A stretch of DNA of 64,000 nucleotides from Aminobacter sp039907765 (GTDB lineage Bacteria; Pseudomonadota; Alphaproteobacteria; Rhizobiales; Rhizobiaceae), in the NCBI RefSeq assembly GCF_039907765.1, contig NZ_JARDJI010000014.1:57964-121963 (forward strand), read 5' to 3'. Of the stretch, positions 52,758 through 61,771 are shown one piece after another. The notes beneath the pieces were generated by a model. It was not told the origin of the DNA. It worked only from the letters and a program-made list of their open reading frames with translations, and ran no database searches. The translations under genes and the position numbers were made by a program. Positions within the stretch are counted from its first letter, which is position 1, and each line of letters opens with the position of its first letter.

Positions 52758-53360
52758 GTGGCAGCCATCATTCGCAAGACGCTCTTGCATGTGGAGACAA
52801 CCCTCATCGAAGGCGGCCGGGAGGCGGCGGTGCCGTTGAAGCTCATTGCGGCCATGGCTATTGTGAAAAACCCTTGGGCGGGGCGCGGCTTCGTCGAGGA
52901 CCTGCGGCCGGAAATCCATGCCGTCGCGCCGGTGCTTGGCGAAACGCTGACGCGCATGGTCATCGAGACGGCCGGTTCGGGCGAGGCTGTCGAGGCCTAT
53001 GGGAAATCGGCCGTCGTCGGCCTTGATGGCGAGGTCGAGCACGCCTCGGCGTTGATCCACACGCTGCGTTTCGGCAACCACTACCGCACGGCCGTCGGCG
53101 CCAAGTCCTATCTCGCTTTCTGCAACACGCGCGGCCCGGCCAATGCGCCGATCATGATCCCGCTGATGGACAAGAACGACGAGGGCCGCCGCTCGCACTA
53201 CCTAACGATCCAGTGTGCCATTCCCGATGCGCCAGCCGCCGACGAGATCGTCGTGGCGCTCGGCGCGTCGATCGGCGGCCGGCCGCATCACCGCATCGGC
53301 GACCGTTACCAGGACCTCAAGGAGCTGGGCCACGATGTTGCAAACCCTGCAGCGGTCTAG
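52758..53360 (+). CDS. amino acid synthesis family protein (PF06684)
   Basis: A 200-residue protein of the AA_synth/DUF1185 family: AAIIRKTLLHVETTLIEGGR, KLIAAMAIVKNPWAGRGFVE, GEVEHASALIHTLRFGNHYR. GTG 52758 has ACAGGAGG upstream and is the first gene of the operon. Family members occur in degradation operons for nitrogenous compounds; the name reflects an old annotation and the reaction is not firmly known. It overlaps the hydrolase gene by 26 bases. Confidence 0.85.
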   Translation: MAAIIRKTLLHVETTLIEGGREAAVPLKLIAAMAIVKNPWAGRGFVEDLRPEIHAVAPVLGETLTRMVIETAGSGEAVEAYGKSAVVGLDGEVEHASALIHTLRFGNHYRTAVGAKSYLAFCNTRGPANAPIMIPLMDKNDEGRRSHYLTIQCAIPDAPAADEIVVALGASIGGRPHHRIGDRYQDLKELGHDVANPAAV

Positions 53361-54141
53361 GACGCCCTCGGGTACGGCCTATCTCGACCGGGGCCGGGGC
53401 GGCGAGACCGTCGTCCTCGTCCACGGGGTCGGCATGCGGCTCGAGGCGTGGGCGCCGCAGATCGACCAGCTTGCAGAGAATTTCCGCGTCATTGCCGTCG
53501 ATCTTCCTGGCCACGGGCGCTCGGAGCCGCTCGGCAAGCCGTCGCGTCTTGCCCACTTCGTCGAATGGCTCGAGAAAGCCCTGGACGAGATCGCCGCAGG
53601 CCCGGTCAATGTCGCGGGCCATTCGATGGGGGCGCTGATCGCCACCGGCATTACGGCCACCGCGCCCGACCGGGTGAAGCGGGTGGCGCTGCTCAACGGC
53701 GTCCACCGCCGCAGCGCTGCGGCCCGCAAGGCGGTCGAAGCACGGGCCGACGAGATCGTCTCGGGCAATTTCGACCGGGAGGCGCCGCTTTCCCGGTGGT
53801 TTTCGGGCGAGGAAAGCCGGAGCGAGGCCTATGCTCTCACCCGCGACCTGCTGCATGCGGTCGATCCGGCGGGCTATGCTGCCGCCTACCAGGCCTTTGC
53901 GACCGGGGATTCGGTCTACTCCGATTGCTGGCAGAACGTAGCGTGCCCGGCGCTGTTCCTAACCGGTGACGGCGACCTTAATTCGACCGTGGACATGGCG
54001 CGAGAAATGGCCGCCGCCGCGCCGCGCGGGCGGGCCGTCGTCATTGAGGGTCACCGCCACATGGTGAACCTCACGGCGCCGGAGGCGGTGAACGCGGCGC
54101 TCATCGACTGGCTTCATTGGGAGGTGGAGAATGACATTTGA
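53335..54141 (+). CDS. alpha/beta hydrolase
   Basis: A 268-residue alpha/beta hydrolase. Oxyanion region VVLVHGVGMRLEAW, VIAVDLPGHGRSEP, nucleophile elbow AGHSMGALIA, the acid near LTGDGDLNSTVDM and the His in EGHRHMVNLT. It would hydrolyse an ester, amide or C-C bond of the pathway substrate. ATG 53335 lies in the previous gene; the 3' end overlaps the flavin reductase gene by 11 bases. Confidence 0.88.
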   Translation: MLQTLQRSRTPSGTAYLDRGRGGETVVLVHGVGMRLEAWAPQIDQLAENFRVIAVDLPGHGRSEPLGKPSRLAHFVEWLEKALDEIAAGPVNVAGHSMGALIATGITATAPDRVKRVALLNGVHRRSAAARKAVEARADEIVSGNFDREAPLSRWFSGEESRSEAYALTRDLLHAVDPAGYAAAYQAFATGDSVYSDCWQNVACPALFLTGDGDLNSTVDMAREMAAAAPRGRAVVIEGHRHMVNLTAPEAVNAALIDWLHWEVENDI

Positions 54142-55054
54142 CGCGAGAGCCTTGCGTGACGCCTTCGGTGCATTCCTGACCGGCGTCACCGTCGTCACGA
54201 CCGTTGACGATGCGGGATCGCCGATTGGCTTCACCGCCAACAGCTTTACCAGCGTTTCGCTGGACCCACCGCTGCTGCTCGTGTGCCTTGCCAAGACCTC
54301 GCGCAACTATGCGACGCTGACGCGTGCCAGGGGCTTTGGCGTCAATATCCTGTCGGAAGGACAGAAAGACGTTTCCAATACTTTTGCGCGCCCCGTCGAG
54401 GATCGCTTCGCCGCCGTTCAGTGGCAGGCCGGTCCGTTCGGTTCACCCGTCTTTGATGCCGTCGCCGCTTGGTTCGACTGTGCGATGCACGAGGTCGTTG
54501 ATGCTGGCGACCATGTCATTCTCCTCGGCCGGGTCGAGGGCTTCGACAACAGCGGCAAGACGGGGCTTGGCTACGCCCGCGGCGGTTACTTCACGCCGGC
54601 GCTCGCCGAGAAGAGCCTGCTGGCGAACGCCGATGGCAGCCTATTGCTGGGTACTGTTGCCGAGCGTGATGGCGCGATCCTGCTGGTCGATGACGGCAAG
54701 GGCGGCTGGACGCTGCCGTTCGTCGAGAAGGCCGAACGCGAGGGCATGGAAGCGCTGGAGGCACATGTCGCTGCCGATTTCGGCCCGGCGCTCCAGACGG
54801 GCCTACTCTACTCTGTCTATGAGGATACGAAGACGGGGCGCCAACACGTCGTCTATCGCGCGAGCCTGGGCGAGGGCGTCCTCAAGGCCGGGCGGCTCTT
54901 TCCGCTGGAGGCGTTGCCGACCAATGACGTCGCCGATGGCGCCGTTCGCGAACTCGTCCGGCGCTTTGCCCAGGAAAGCACGCTCGGCAATTTCGGCGTC
55001 TATTTCGGAAATCAGGAAAAGGGCCGCGTGCACGCCGTGGCCGCAAAGGGGTGA
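54131..55054 (+). CDS. flavin reductase fused to a Nudix-like C-terminal domain
   Basis: A 307-residue protein. Residues 1-165 are a HpaC-type flavin reductase (FGAFLTGVTVVTTVDDAGSP, GFTANSFTSVSLDPPLLLVC, FGVNILSEGQ) that supplies reduced flavin to a monooxygenase. Residues about 175-307 resemble a Nudix-like fold (AILLVDDGKGGWTLPFVEKA), although the canonical Nudix box is not clear. Stand-alone reductases are about 165-180 residues, so the fusion is notable. The partner is surely the luciferase-like enzyme encoded 3 bp downstream. Confidence 0.85.
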   Translation: MTFDARALRDAFGAFLTGVTVVTTVDDAGSPIGFTANSFTSVSLDPPLLLVCLAKTSRNYATLTRARGFGVNILSEGQKDVSNTFARPVEDRFAAVQWQAGPFGSPVFDAVAAWFDCAMHEVVDAGDHVILLGRVEGFDNSGKTGLGYARGGYFTPALAEKSLLANADGSLLLGTVAERDGAILLVDDGKGGWTLPFVEKAEREGMEALEAHVAADFGPALQTGLLYSVYEDTKTGRQHVVYRASLGEGVLKAGRLFPLEALPTNDVADGAVRELVRRFAQESTLGNFGVYFGNQEKGRVHAVAAKG

Positions 55055-55057
55055 AGC

Positions 55058-56095
55058 ATGAAATTCTCTCTGTTCGTACACATGGAGCGGCTGGATGCCA
55101 GCCAGAACCATCAGGAACTCTACGAAGAGTTCATCGCGCTGTGCGAGATCGCGGACAAGGGCGGCATGCATGCCATCTGGACCGGCGAGCACCACGGCAT
55201 GGATTTCACCATCGCGCCGAACCCCTTCGTCAACATCGCCGACCTCGCACGCCGCACCAAGAATGTGCGCCTCGGCACGGGCACGGTCATCGCGCCGTTC
55301 TGGCATCCGATCAAGCTTGCCGGCGAAGCGGCGATGACCGATATCATCACTGGCGGGCGCCTCGATGTCGGCATCGCGCGCGGCGCCTATAGCTTCGAAT
55401 ATGAGCGCCTCCTGCCGGGCCTTGACCCCTGGGGCGCGGGCCAGCGGATGCGCGAGCTGATCCCGGCCGTAAAGGGCCTCTGGGCCGGCGACTATGCGCA
55501 TGACGGCGAGTTCTGGAAATTCCCGAAGACAACCTCCGCGCCGAAGCCGGCACAGCAGCCGCATCCGCCGATCTGGGTCGCGGCGCGCGATCCGAACAGC
55601 CATGAATTCGCCGTCGCCAATGGCTGTAACGTGCAGTGCACGCCGCTGGCCAATGGCGAGGCGGAAATCGCAAGCCTCATGGAGCGCTTCGACGCGGCCT
55701 GTGAAAAGGCGACAGGCATGCCGCGGCCAAAGATCATGCTGCTGCTGCACACGTATGTCGGTTCCGACGAGGCCGATATCGAGCAGGCGGCAAAGGAAGT
55801 GAGCACTTACTACAACTACTTCTTCGCCTGGTTCAAGAACGAGCGTCCGATCAGCCAGGGCCTCATCGACCGGCTGAGCGAAGAAGAACTTGCCGCCAAT
55901 CCCAACCTCACGCCGCAGAAGATGCGTGAGAACATGCCGATCGGCACGGCGGACGAGGTGATCAAGCGCCTGAATGTCTACGAGGGCCTTGGGTACGACG
56001 AATATTCCTTCTGGATCGACACCGGCATGAGCTTCGCACGCAAGAAGGCGTCGCTCGAACGCTTCATCGCCGACGTCATGCCGGCATTCCGGTGA
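55058..56095 (+). CDS. LLM-class flavin-dependent monooxygenase
   Basis: A 345-residue luciferase-like monooxygenase: KFSLFVHMERLDASQNHQEL, MHAIWTGEHHGMDFTIAPNP, RLGTGTVIAPFWHPIKLAGE, GGRLDVGIARGAYSFEYERL. With FMNH2 from the adjacent reductase and O2 it would hydroxylate or cleave a ring or C-N/C-S bond. ATG 55058 has AAAGGGG upstream. The substrate is unknown; the neighbours point to an N-containing organic compound. Confidence 0.88.
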   Translation: MKFSLFVHMERLDASQNHQELYEEFIALCEIADKGGMHAIWTGEHHGMDFTIAPNPFVNIADLARRTKNVRLGTGTVIAPFWHPIKLAGEAAMTDIITGGRLDVGIARGAYSFEYERLLPGLDPWGAGQRMRELIPAVKGLWAGDYAHDGEFWKFPKTTSAPKPAQQPHPPIWVAARDPNSHEFAVANGCNVQCTPLANGEAEIASLMERFDAACEKATGMPRPKIMLLLHTYVGSDEADIEQAAKEVSTYYNYFFAWFKNERPISQGLIDRLSEEELAANPNLTPQKMRENMPIGTADEVIKRLNVYEGLGYDEYSFWIDTGMSFARKKASLERFIADVMPAFR

Positions 56096-56102
56096 GGCCG
56101 TC

Positions 56103-57566
56103 ATGCAGAACTTCCAGCAATACATAGATGGAATTTTCGAGGACGGTGTGGCCCGGTTGGAGAGTGTCGATCCGGCGACAGGCGTGGTCTGGGCAACGAT
56201 GCCCGAAGCGCGGGAAGATGACGTCGATCGCGCCGTGAAGGCTGCGGCGCGCGCCCTCTGGAATGGCGAATGGCCGTCGATAACTGCGACGGCGCGGGGC
56301 AAGCTGCTCTATCGGCTTGCCGATCTCGTGCAGGCCAACGCCCGGAAACTGGCCGAGCTTGAAACGCGCGATACGGGCAAGATCATCCGCGAGACCTCCG
56401 CGCAGATCGCCTATGTCGCGGATTACTACCGCTACTATGCCGGCCTTGCGGACAAGATCGAGGGCGCGACGCTCGCCATCGACAAGGCGGACATGGATGT
56501 CTGGACGCGGCGTGAGCCGATCGGTGTCGTGGCGGCGGTCGTGCCGTGGAACAGTCAGCTTTTCCTCTCGGCGGTGAAGATCGGCCCGGCGCTCGCTGCC
56601 GGTTGCACGCTGGTAGTCAAGGCTTCGGAAGACGGTCCCGCGCCGCTCCTCGAATTTGCGCGGCTCGTGCATGAGGCGGGCTTCCCGGCGGGTGTCGTCA
56701 ACATCCTCACTGGGTTCGGCCCGACCTGCGGCAGCGCGCTGACCCGCCACCCCGGTGTCGACCACATCGCCTTCACCGGCGGCCCGGCGACGGCCGCTGC
56801 CGTAGTGCGCAATTCGGCGGAAAACCTCGCCACGACCTCGCTGGAACTCGGCGGCAAGTCACCTTTCATCGTCTTTGCCGATGCCGATCTGGAAAGCGCC
56901 GCCAATGCGCAGGTCGCCGGCATTTTCGCCGCGACGGGACAGAGCTGCGTGGCGGGTTCGCGCCTCATCGTCGAGGCTTCGGTAAAGGATCAGTTCCTCG
57001 CTATCCTGAAGGCGAAGGCCGAAGCGGTTCGCATTGGTTCGCCGCTCGACATGGGGACGGAAGTCGGGCCGCTCTGCACGCACCGGCAGCGCGACCATAT
57101 CGAGGCGGTCGTTGCCGCCTCGCTGGGGGCGGGTGCAAAACTGGTGACCGGCGGCCGGGCAGGTGAGGGGAACGGGTTCTACTACGTCCCCACCATTCTC
57201 GACTGCGATGGCGTCTCCGCCGCCTCGGTGGAAACCGAACTCTTCGGGCCGGTGCTCTCTGTTCTCTCCTTCACGAGCGAGGAGGAGGCGGTTCGGCTTG
57301 CGAATGCCACGCCCTATGGGCTCGCCTCCGGCGTGTTCACGCGCAACCTTGCCCGCGCCCACCGCATGATCAAGCGCATCCGCGCCGGCATCGTCTGGGT
57401 GAACACCTACCGCGCGGTCTCGCCCGTCGCGCCTTTCGGCGGATACGGGCAGTCGGGGCAGGGGCGCGAGGGAGGCCTTGCCGCCGCGCTCGACTATACG
57501 AAGACGAAAACCGTGTGGCTTCGGACCTCCGACGACCCGATCCCCGATCCGTTCGTGATGCGGTGA
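56103..57566 (+). CDS. aldehyde dehydrogenase
   Basis: A 487-residue NAD(P)-dependent aldehyde dehydrogenase: GVVAAVVPWNSQLFLSAVKI, VVKASEDGP, IAFTGGPATAAAV, catalytic Glu in LELGGKSPFIVFADADLE, catalytic Cys in GQSCVAGSRLIV and the closing PFGGYGQSGQGREGGL. It would oxidise an aldehyde formed by the monooxygenase. It starts 7 bases after the LLM gene. Confidence 0.92.
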   Translation: MQNFQQYIDGIFEDGVARLESVDPATGVVWATMPEAREDDVDRAVKAAARALWNGEWPSITATARGKLLYRLADLVQANARKLAELETRDTGKIIRETSAQIAYVADYYRYYAGLADKIEGATLAIDKADMDVWTRREPIGVVAAVVPWNSQLFLSAVKIGPALAAGCTLVVKASEDGPAPLLEFARLVHEAGFPAGVVNILTGFGPTCGSALTRHPGVDHIAFTGGPATAAAVVRNSAENLATTSLELGGKSPFIVFADADLESAANAQVAGIFAATGQSCVAGSRLIVEASVKDQFLAILKAKAEAVRIGSPLDMGTEVGPLCTHRQRDHIEAVVAASLGAGAKLVTGGRAGEGNGFYYVPTILDCDGVSAASVETELFGPVLSVLSFTSEEEAVRLANATPYGLASGVFTRNLARAHRMIKRIRAGIVWVNTYRAVSPVAPFGGYGQSGQGREGGLAAALDYTKTKTVWLRTSDDPIPDPFVMR

Positions 57567-57571
57567 CGGCG

Positions 57572-57901
57572 ATGTTTGTCGAGATCCGCACCTATCGGCT
57601 GAAGAACGGTGGCATTCCCGAATACCTCAAGGTGGTCGGCGAAACCGGCACTACGATCCAGAAGAAGCATCTCGGCAATCCCGTCGGCTACTTCTCCTCG
57701 GAAATCGGGCCGATCAACGAGATCGTCCACATCTGGAGCTTCGAGAGTCTCGACGACCGGCAGGCGCGTCGTGCGCGCCTCGCCAGCGACCCCGAATGGC
57801 AGGCGTTCCTGCCGAAGATCCGCGACCTAATCGTCACTGCGGGCAACAAGATCATGAGCCCGGCCGCCTTCCCGCCACTTGGAGGCAGCGCGCCGATCTG
57901 A
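57572..57901 (+). CDS. NIPSNAP-family protein
   Basis: A 109-residue NIPSNAP/ABM-like protein: FVEIRTYRLKNGGIPEYLKV, GYFSSEIGPINEIVHIWSFE, DPEWQAFLPKIRDLI. Proteins of this fold are common auxiliary members of degradation operons with no fixed reaction. ATG 57572 follows the dehydrogenase stop by five bases. Confidence 0.85.
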   Translation: MFVEIRTYRLKNGGIPEYLKVVGETGTTIQKKHLGNPVGYFSSEIGPINEIVHIWSFESLDDRQARRARLASDPEWQAFLPKIRDLIVTAGNKIMSPAAFPPLGGSAPI

Positions 57902-57934
57902 CGACCGAACCAACTGAACTGGGAGAATGGAAAC

Positions 57935-58945
57935 ATGAAAAACAGCATTGCAATCGCACTACTTATGACGGCCCTCGGCTTTGCCGAAAGCGCTACCGCA
58001 AAGGAGATGGTCTTCACCAGCTGGGGCGGCACCACGCAGGATGCCCAGAAAACCTATTGGGCCGACCCCTTCACCGCGAGCAGCAATGTCGCCGTCACGC
58101 AGGACGGCCCGACCGACTACGGCAAGATCAAAGCTATGGTCGAAGCCGGCAATGTGACCTGGGACGTCGTGGATGTCGAGGGCGACTATGCCGTGCAGGC
58201 CGGCAATGCTGGCCTCCTCGAAAAGCTCGATTTTTCTGTCATCGACAAGACCAAGCTCGATCCGCGCTTCGTCACTGACTATTCGGTTGGCAGCTTCTAT
58301 TATTCCTTCGTGATCGGCTGCAACAAGGATGCGGTCGAGGCCTGCCCGAAGACCTGGGCGGAACTCTTCGACACCCAGAAGTTTCCCGGCAAGCGTACCT
58401 TCTACAAGTGGTCCGCTCCGGGCGTGATCGAAGCGGCGCTGCTGGCAGATGGCGTGCCCGCCGACAAGCTCTACCCGCTCGATCTCGACCGGGCTTTCAA
58501 GAAGCTGGATAGCATCAAAGCTGACATCGTCTGGTGGGATAGCGGCGCGCAGTCGCAGCAGCTTCTCGCGTCTGCCGAAGCGCCGTTCGGCTCGTTCTGG
58601 AATGGCCGCCTGACGGCACTCGCCGAAACCGGCGTCACCGTCGAGACATCTTGGACCAACAACATCACCGCCGCCGACTCCCTCGTCGTGCCGAAGGGTG
58701 CCAAGAACAAGGATGCGGCGATGAAGTTCATCGCGCAGGCGACCAGTGACTCGGCCCAGGCCCAATTCGCGACCGCAACCGGCTATGCGCCGATCAACCT
58801 CGAATCCAACACCCTGATGGATGCGGAACTGCGCAAGTCGCTTCCTGACATGCAGGCCGACACCCAGGTCAACGCGGACATGAGCTATTGGGCTCAGCAC
58901 CGTGATGAGATCGGCACCCGTTGGTACGCCTGGCAGGCGAAGTAA
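57935..58945 (+). CDS. ABC transporter substrate-binding protein, spermidine/putrescine type
   Basis: A 336-residue periplasmic binding protein with a signal peptide (MKNSIAIALLMTALGFAESA). The mature start EMVFTSWGGTTQDAQKTYW resembles PotD/PotF-like proteins of the polyamine/opine class; WDVVDVEGDYAVQAG and KRTFYKWSAPGVIEAALLAD follow. It delivers the solute to the permeases encoded downstream. ATG 57935 has TGGGAGAA upstream. The ligand is probably a small cation or an N-containing acid. Confidence 0.9.
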   Translation: MKNSIAIALLMTALGFAESATAKEMVFTSWGGTTQDAQKTYWADPFTASSNVAVTQDGPTDYGKIKAMVEAGNVTWDVVDVEGDYAVQAGNAGLLEKLDFSVIDKTKLDPRFVTDYSVGSFYYSFVIGCNKDAVEACPKTWAELFDTQKFPGKRTFYKWSAPGVIEAALLADGVPADKLYPLDLDRAFKKLDSIKADIVWWDSGAQSQQLLASAEAPFGSFWNGRLTALAETGVTVETSWTNNITAADSLVVPKGAKNKDAAMKFIAQATSDSAQAQFATATGYAPINLESNTLMDAELRKSLPDMQADTQVNADMSYWAQHRDEIGTRWYAWQAK

Positions 58946-58965
58946 GACCGTCTCCCAAGACGATG

Positions 58966-58989
58966 GCGGGTCGGCGTTTGCCGGTCCGC
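58966..58989 (+). promoter_or_regulatory. intercistronic stem-loop after the binding-protein gene
   Basis: A 10-bp stem (58966-58975 with 58980-58989, two G-U pairs) closes a GTTT loop between the binding-protein gene and the first permease gene. Such hairpins often protect the upstream message or lower downstream expression. There is no U-tract, so it is not a terminator. Confidence 0.65.
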
Positions 58990-59014
58990 TTCCCAATCCA
59001 CTGGATGATCGACC

Positions 59015-59866
59015 ATGGCTGTTACGGTAGCGAAGGGCGCCGTCAATACAAAGCGTGAGGGTACGCTCGGCTACCTCATGCCGGCACTGCTGCTCATCGC
59101 CTTCTTCTTCATCGTGCCGGTGCTCATGCTGCTTATGCGCAGCGTGCTCGAGCCCGAACCGGGACTGCAGAACTATGCCGCGCTTCTCGGTTCGACGACC
59201 TATCTGCGCGTGTTCCTGAACACTTTCATGGTGGCCGGCGTCGTCACGCTCGTCTCCATCGTCGTCGGCTATCCGGTCGCCTGGCTGCTCGCCATCATGC
59301 CCGAGCGGTGGTCCCGCATCGTGCTGGCGATCATCATTCTGTCGATGTGGACGAACCTGCTCGCCCGTACCTATGCCTGGATGGTCCTGCTCCAACGCAC
59401 CGGCGTCATCAACAAGACGCTGATGGGGCTCGGGCTGATCGACAAGCCCCTGGCGCTCGTCAACAACCTCGTCGGCGTCACGATCGGCATGACCTATATC
59501 ATGCTGCCCTTCGTCATCCTGCCGCTGATGGGTGTGATCCGCTCCATCGATCCGGCGATCCTGAGGGCCGCCGCGCTCTGCGGCGCCGGCAAGATGCAAT
59601 GTTTCCTGCGCGTCCTGCTGCCGCTCTCGCTGCCCGGCATCGCCGCTGGCGCGCTGATGGTCTTCGTCATGTCCCTAGGCTATTTCGTCACGCCGGCGCT
59701 CCTCGGCGGCACCTCCAACATGATGCTTGCGGAGCTAGTGGCGCAGTTCGTCCAGTCGCTGGTAAACTGGGGCATGGGGGGAGCGGCCGCGCTGGTGCTG
59801 CTCGTCGTCACCCTTGCGCTCTACGCCGTCCAGCTGCGCTATTTCAATCCGGCTCGGGGGAAGTAG
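59015..59866 (+). CDS. ABC transporter permease (PotB-like)
   Basis: A 283-residue inner-membrane permease with about six hydrophobic segments (MPALLLIAFFFIVPVLMLLM at the start) and the EAA-type loop AILRAAALCGAGKMQCFLRV that contacts the ATPase. It belongs to the PotB-type BPD transporter family. ATG 59015 follows the hairpin. It is the first of two permeases. Confidence 0.92.
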   Translation: MAVTVAKGAVNTKREGTLGYLMPALLLIAFFFIVPVLMLLMRSVLEPEPGLQNYAALLGSTTYLRVFLNTFMVAGVVTLVSIVVGYPVAWLLAIMPERWSRIVLAIIILSMWTNLLARTYAWMVLLQRTGVINKTLMGLGLIDKPLALVNNLVGVTIGMTYIMLPFVILPLMGVIRSIDPAILRAAALCGAGKMQCFLRVLLPLSLPGIAAGALMVFVMSLGYFVTPALLGGTSNMMLAELVAQFVQSLVNWGMGGAAALVLLVVTLALYAVQLRYFNPARGK

Positions 59867-59868
59867 AC

Positions 59869-60669
59869 GTGCTGCTCGACTTCGACAAACTCGGCGGTCT
59901 CAGAACCTTCCTCATCGCTCTCGTGGCGCTGGTGTGCATCTTCCTCATCCTGCCGATCGTCTTCATCGCGGCGCTCTCGTTCGGCTCCTCGCAATGGCTG
60001 ATCTTCCCGCCGCCCTCCTGGACCTTCAAATGGTATCAGGATCTTTTCGCCGATCCGCGTTGGCTCTATTCGGCACTGACGAGCCTGAAGATCGCGGCGA
60101 TCGTCACGGTACTATCAGTCGTGATCGGCTTCCTCGCCGCGCTTGGTCTCGACCGTGGCCGGTTTGTCGGCCGGGATATGCTGCGCGCGCTGTTCCTGAC
60201 GCCGATGATCCTGCCCGTCGTAGTTCTCGCCGTCGCGCTCTACGCTCTGTTCCTAAAGCTCGGCCTTGCCGGCACGACCATCGCCTTCGTCATTGCTCAC
60301 CTCTTGATCGCGCTGCCCTTCTCGATCATCTCGATCGGCAACGCACTCGAAGGCTTTGACCGCTCGATCGAGGATGCCGCCATCCTCTGCGGGGCAAATC
60401 CCTGGGAGGCTCGGCTGCGCGTTACGGTCCCGGCGATCAGCCACGGCATCTTCGGCGCCGCCGTCTTCTCCTTCCTCGCCTCCTGGGACGAGGTTGTGCT
60501 GGCGATCTTCATGGCGAGCCCGACGCTGCAGACCCTTCCCGTAAAAATCTGGTCGACGCTGCGGCAGGACCTGACGCCTGTCATCGCGGCCGCGTCCACA
60601 CTGCTTATTGCCTTCACCATCCTCCTGATGATCGTCGCAGCACTCTTCCGCAAGGGACGAAAAGCATGA
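59869..60669 (+). CDS. ABC transporter permease (PotC-like)
   Basis: A 266-residue permease starting with GTG two bases after the previous stop. Hydrophobic segments include FLIALVALVCIFLILPIVFI; the EAA loop reads SIEDAAILCGANPWEARLRV. It pairs with the previous gene to form the channel. The stop overlaps the ATPase start (60666-60669). Confidence 0.9.
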   Translation: MLLDFDKLGGLRTFLIALVALVCIFLILPIVFIAALSFGSSQWLIFPPPSWTFKWYQDLFADPRWLYSALTSLKIAAIVTVLSVVIGFLAALGLDRGRFVGRDMLRALFLTPMILPVVVLAVALYALFLKLGLAGTTIAFVIAHLLIALPFSIISIGNALEGFDRSIEDAAILCGANPWEARLRVTVPAISHGIFGAAVFSFLASWDEVVLAIFMASPTLQTLPVKIWSTLRQDLTPVIAAASTLLIAFTILLMIVAALFRKGRKA

Positions 60670-61742
60670 TCCAGCCCTTCCTTAGCATTCGCGGCATCCG
60701 CAAGTCCTATGGCGCGGTGACCGCCGTCAAGAATGTCAGCATGGATATCGCCGAGGGCGAGTTCATGACCTTCCTCGGCCCGTCCGGCTCGGGAAAGTCG
60801 ACGACCCTTTACATCCTCGCCGGCTTTCAGGATCCGACGGGCGGCGACATCCTGCTGAAAGGCCAGAGCCTCCTGTCGACGCCGTCGCACAAGCGCAATA
60901 TCGGCATGGTGTTCCAGCGCTATACGCTCTTCCCACACCTATCGGTGGGCGAGAACGTGGCGTTCCCGCTTCGCATCCGTCGCCGCCCGCAGGCCGAGGT
61001 TGCCGAACGCGTGCAAGCCGCCTTGAAGCTCGTACGCCTCGAAGGCTTCGAGGATCGCATGCCGGCGCTCATGTCCGGCGGCCAGCAGCAGCGCGTGGCG
61101 CTCGCCCGCGCGCTTGTCTACAACCCGCCCGTCCTCCTGATGGACGAGCCGCTGTCCGCGCTCGACAAGAAGCTGCGCGAGGAAATCCAGTTCGAAATCC
61201 GCCGTATCCATCACGAGACGGGCGTGACCATCCTCTACGTCACCCACGACCAGGAAGAGGCGCTGCGCCTGTCGGACCGCATTGGGGTGTTCAGCGAGGG
61301 CGAGATAGACCAGATTGGGACCGGCCCGGAGCTCTATTCCAACCCGGCGACCCGCTTCGTGGCGGGGTTCATCGGCGACAGCAACTTCCTCGACGCGACT
61401 GTCGTTGCAAGCAATGCCGGCAAAGCAAAACTCTCGCTGGGCGATGGCGCTGTCGTGGAAGGCGTGCCGTTGCACGGGGCATCGGCAGCGAACGGCAAGG
61501 CATCACTGATGCTGCGCCCGGAGCGCCTCTCGTTGTCGCGCGTCTCGGTCTCGTCGGGTATTGCCGTGACGGTGCGGGATATCACTTTCCTTGGCAACAA
61601 CGTCGAGGTTAGCACCGCGACGCCTGCTGGCGTCGACCTCGCGGTGCGCCTGCCGTTCGGTCATGAGGCGATTTCGAGCCTCGCGCGCGGCGAGCAAGCC
61701 TGGCTCACCTTTGATACCGCGTCCGCGCACGCCTTCGCATAA
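60666..61742 (+). CDS. ABC transporter ATPase (PotA-like)
   Basis: A 358-residue ATPase: Walker A GPSGSGKST, Q-loop VFQRYTLFPHLSVGENVAFP, signature MSGGQQQRVALARAL, Walker B LLMDEPLSALDKKLREEI, H-loop VTHDQEEAL, then a C-terminal TOBE regulatory domain (LMLRPERLSLSRVSVSSG). It powers the importer formed with the three preceding genes. Confidence 0.94.
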   Translation: MIQPFLSIRGIRKSYGAVTAVKNVSMDIAEGEFMTFLGPSGSGKSTTLYILAGFQDPTGGDILLKGQSLLSTPSHKRNIGMVFQRYTLFPHLSVGENVAFPLRIRRRPQAEVAERVQAALKLVRLEGFEDRMPALMSGGQQQRVALARALVYNPPVLLMDEPLSALDKKLREEIQFEIRRIHHETGVTILYVTHDQEEALRLSDRIGVFSEGEIDQIGTGPELYSNPATRFVAGFIGDSNFLDATVVASNAGKAKLSLGDGAVVEGVPLHGASAANGKASLMLRPERLSLSRVSVSSGIAVTVRDITFLGNNVEVSTATPAGVDLAVRLPFGHEAISSLARGEQAWLTFDTASAHAFA

Positions 61743-61771
61743 CCTCATTTCTCCGGCCGGGAGTCTGAACC

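Noticed and set aside
54803..56302. 499-codon minus-strand frame
   Set aside because: Antisense of the flavin reductase and LLM genes; no family resemblance.
57959..59599. 546-codon minus-strand frame
   Set aside because: Antisense to the binding-protein and permease genes; low-complexity Asp/Arg/Gly-rich sequence with no domain.
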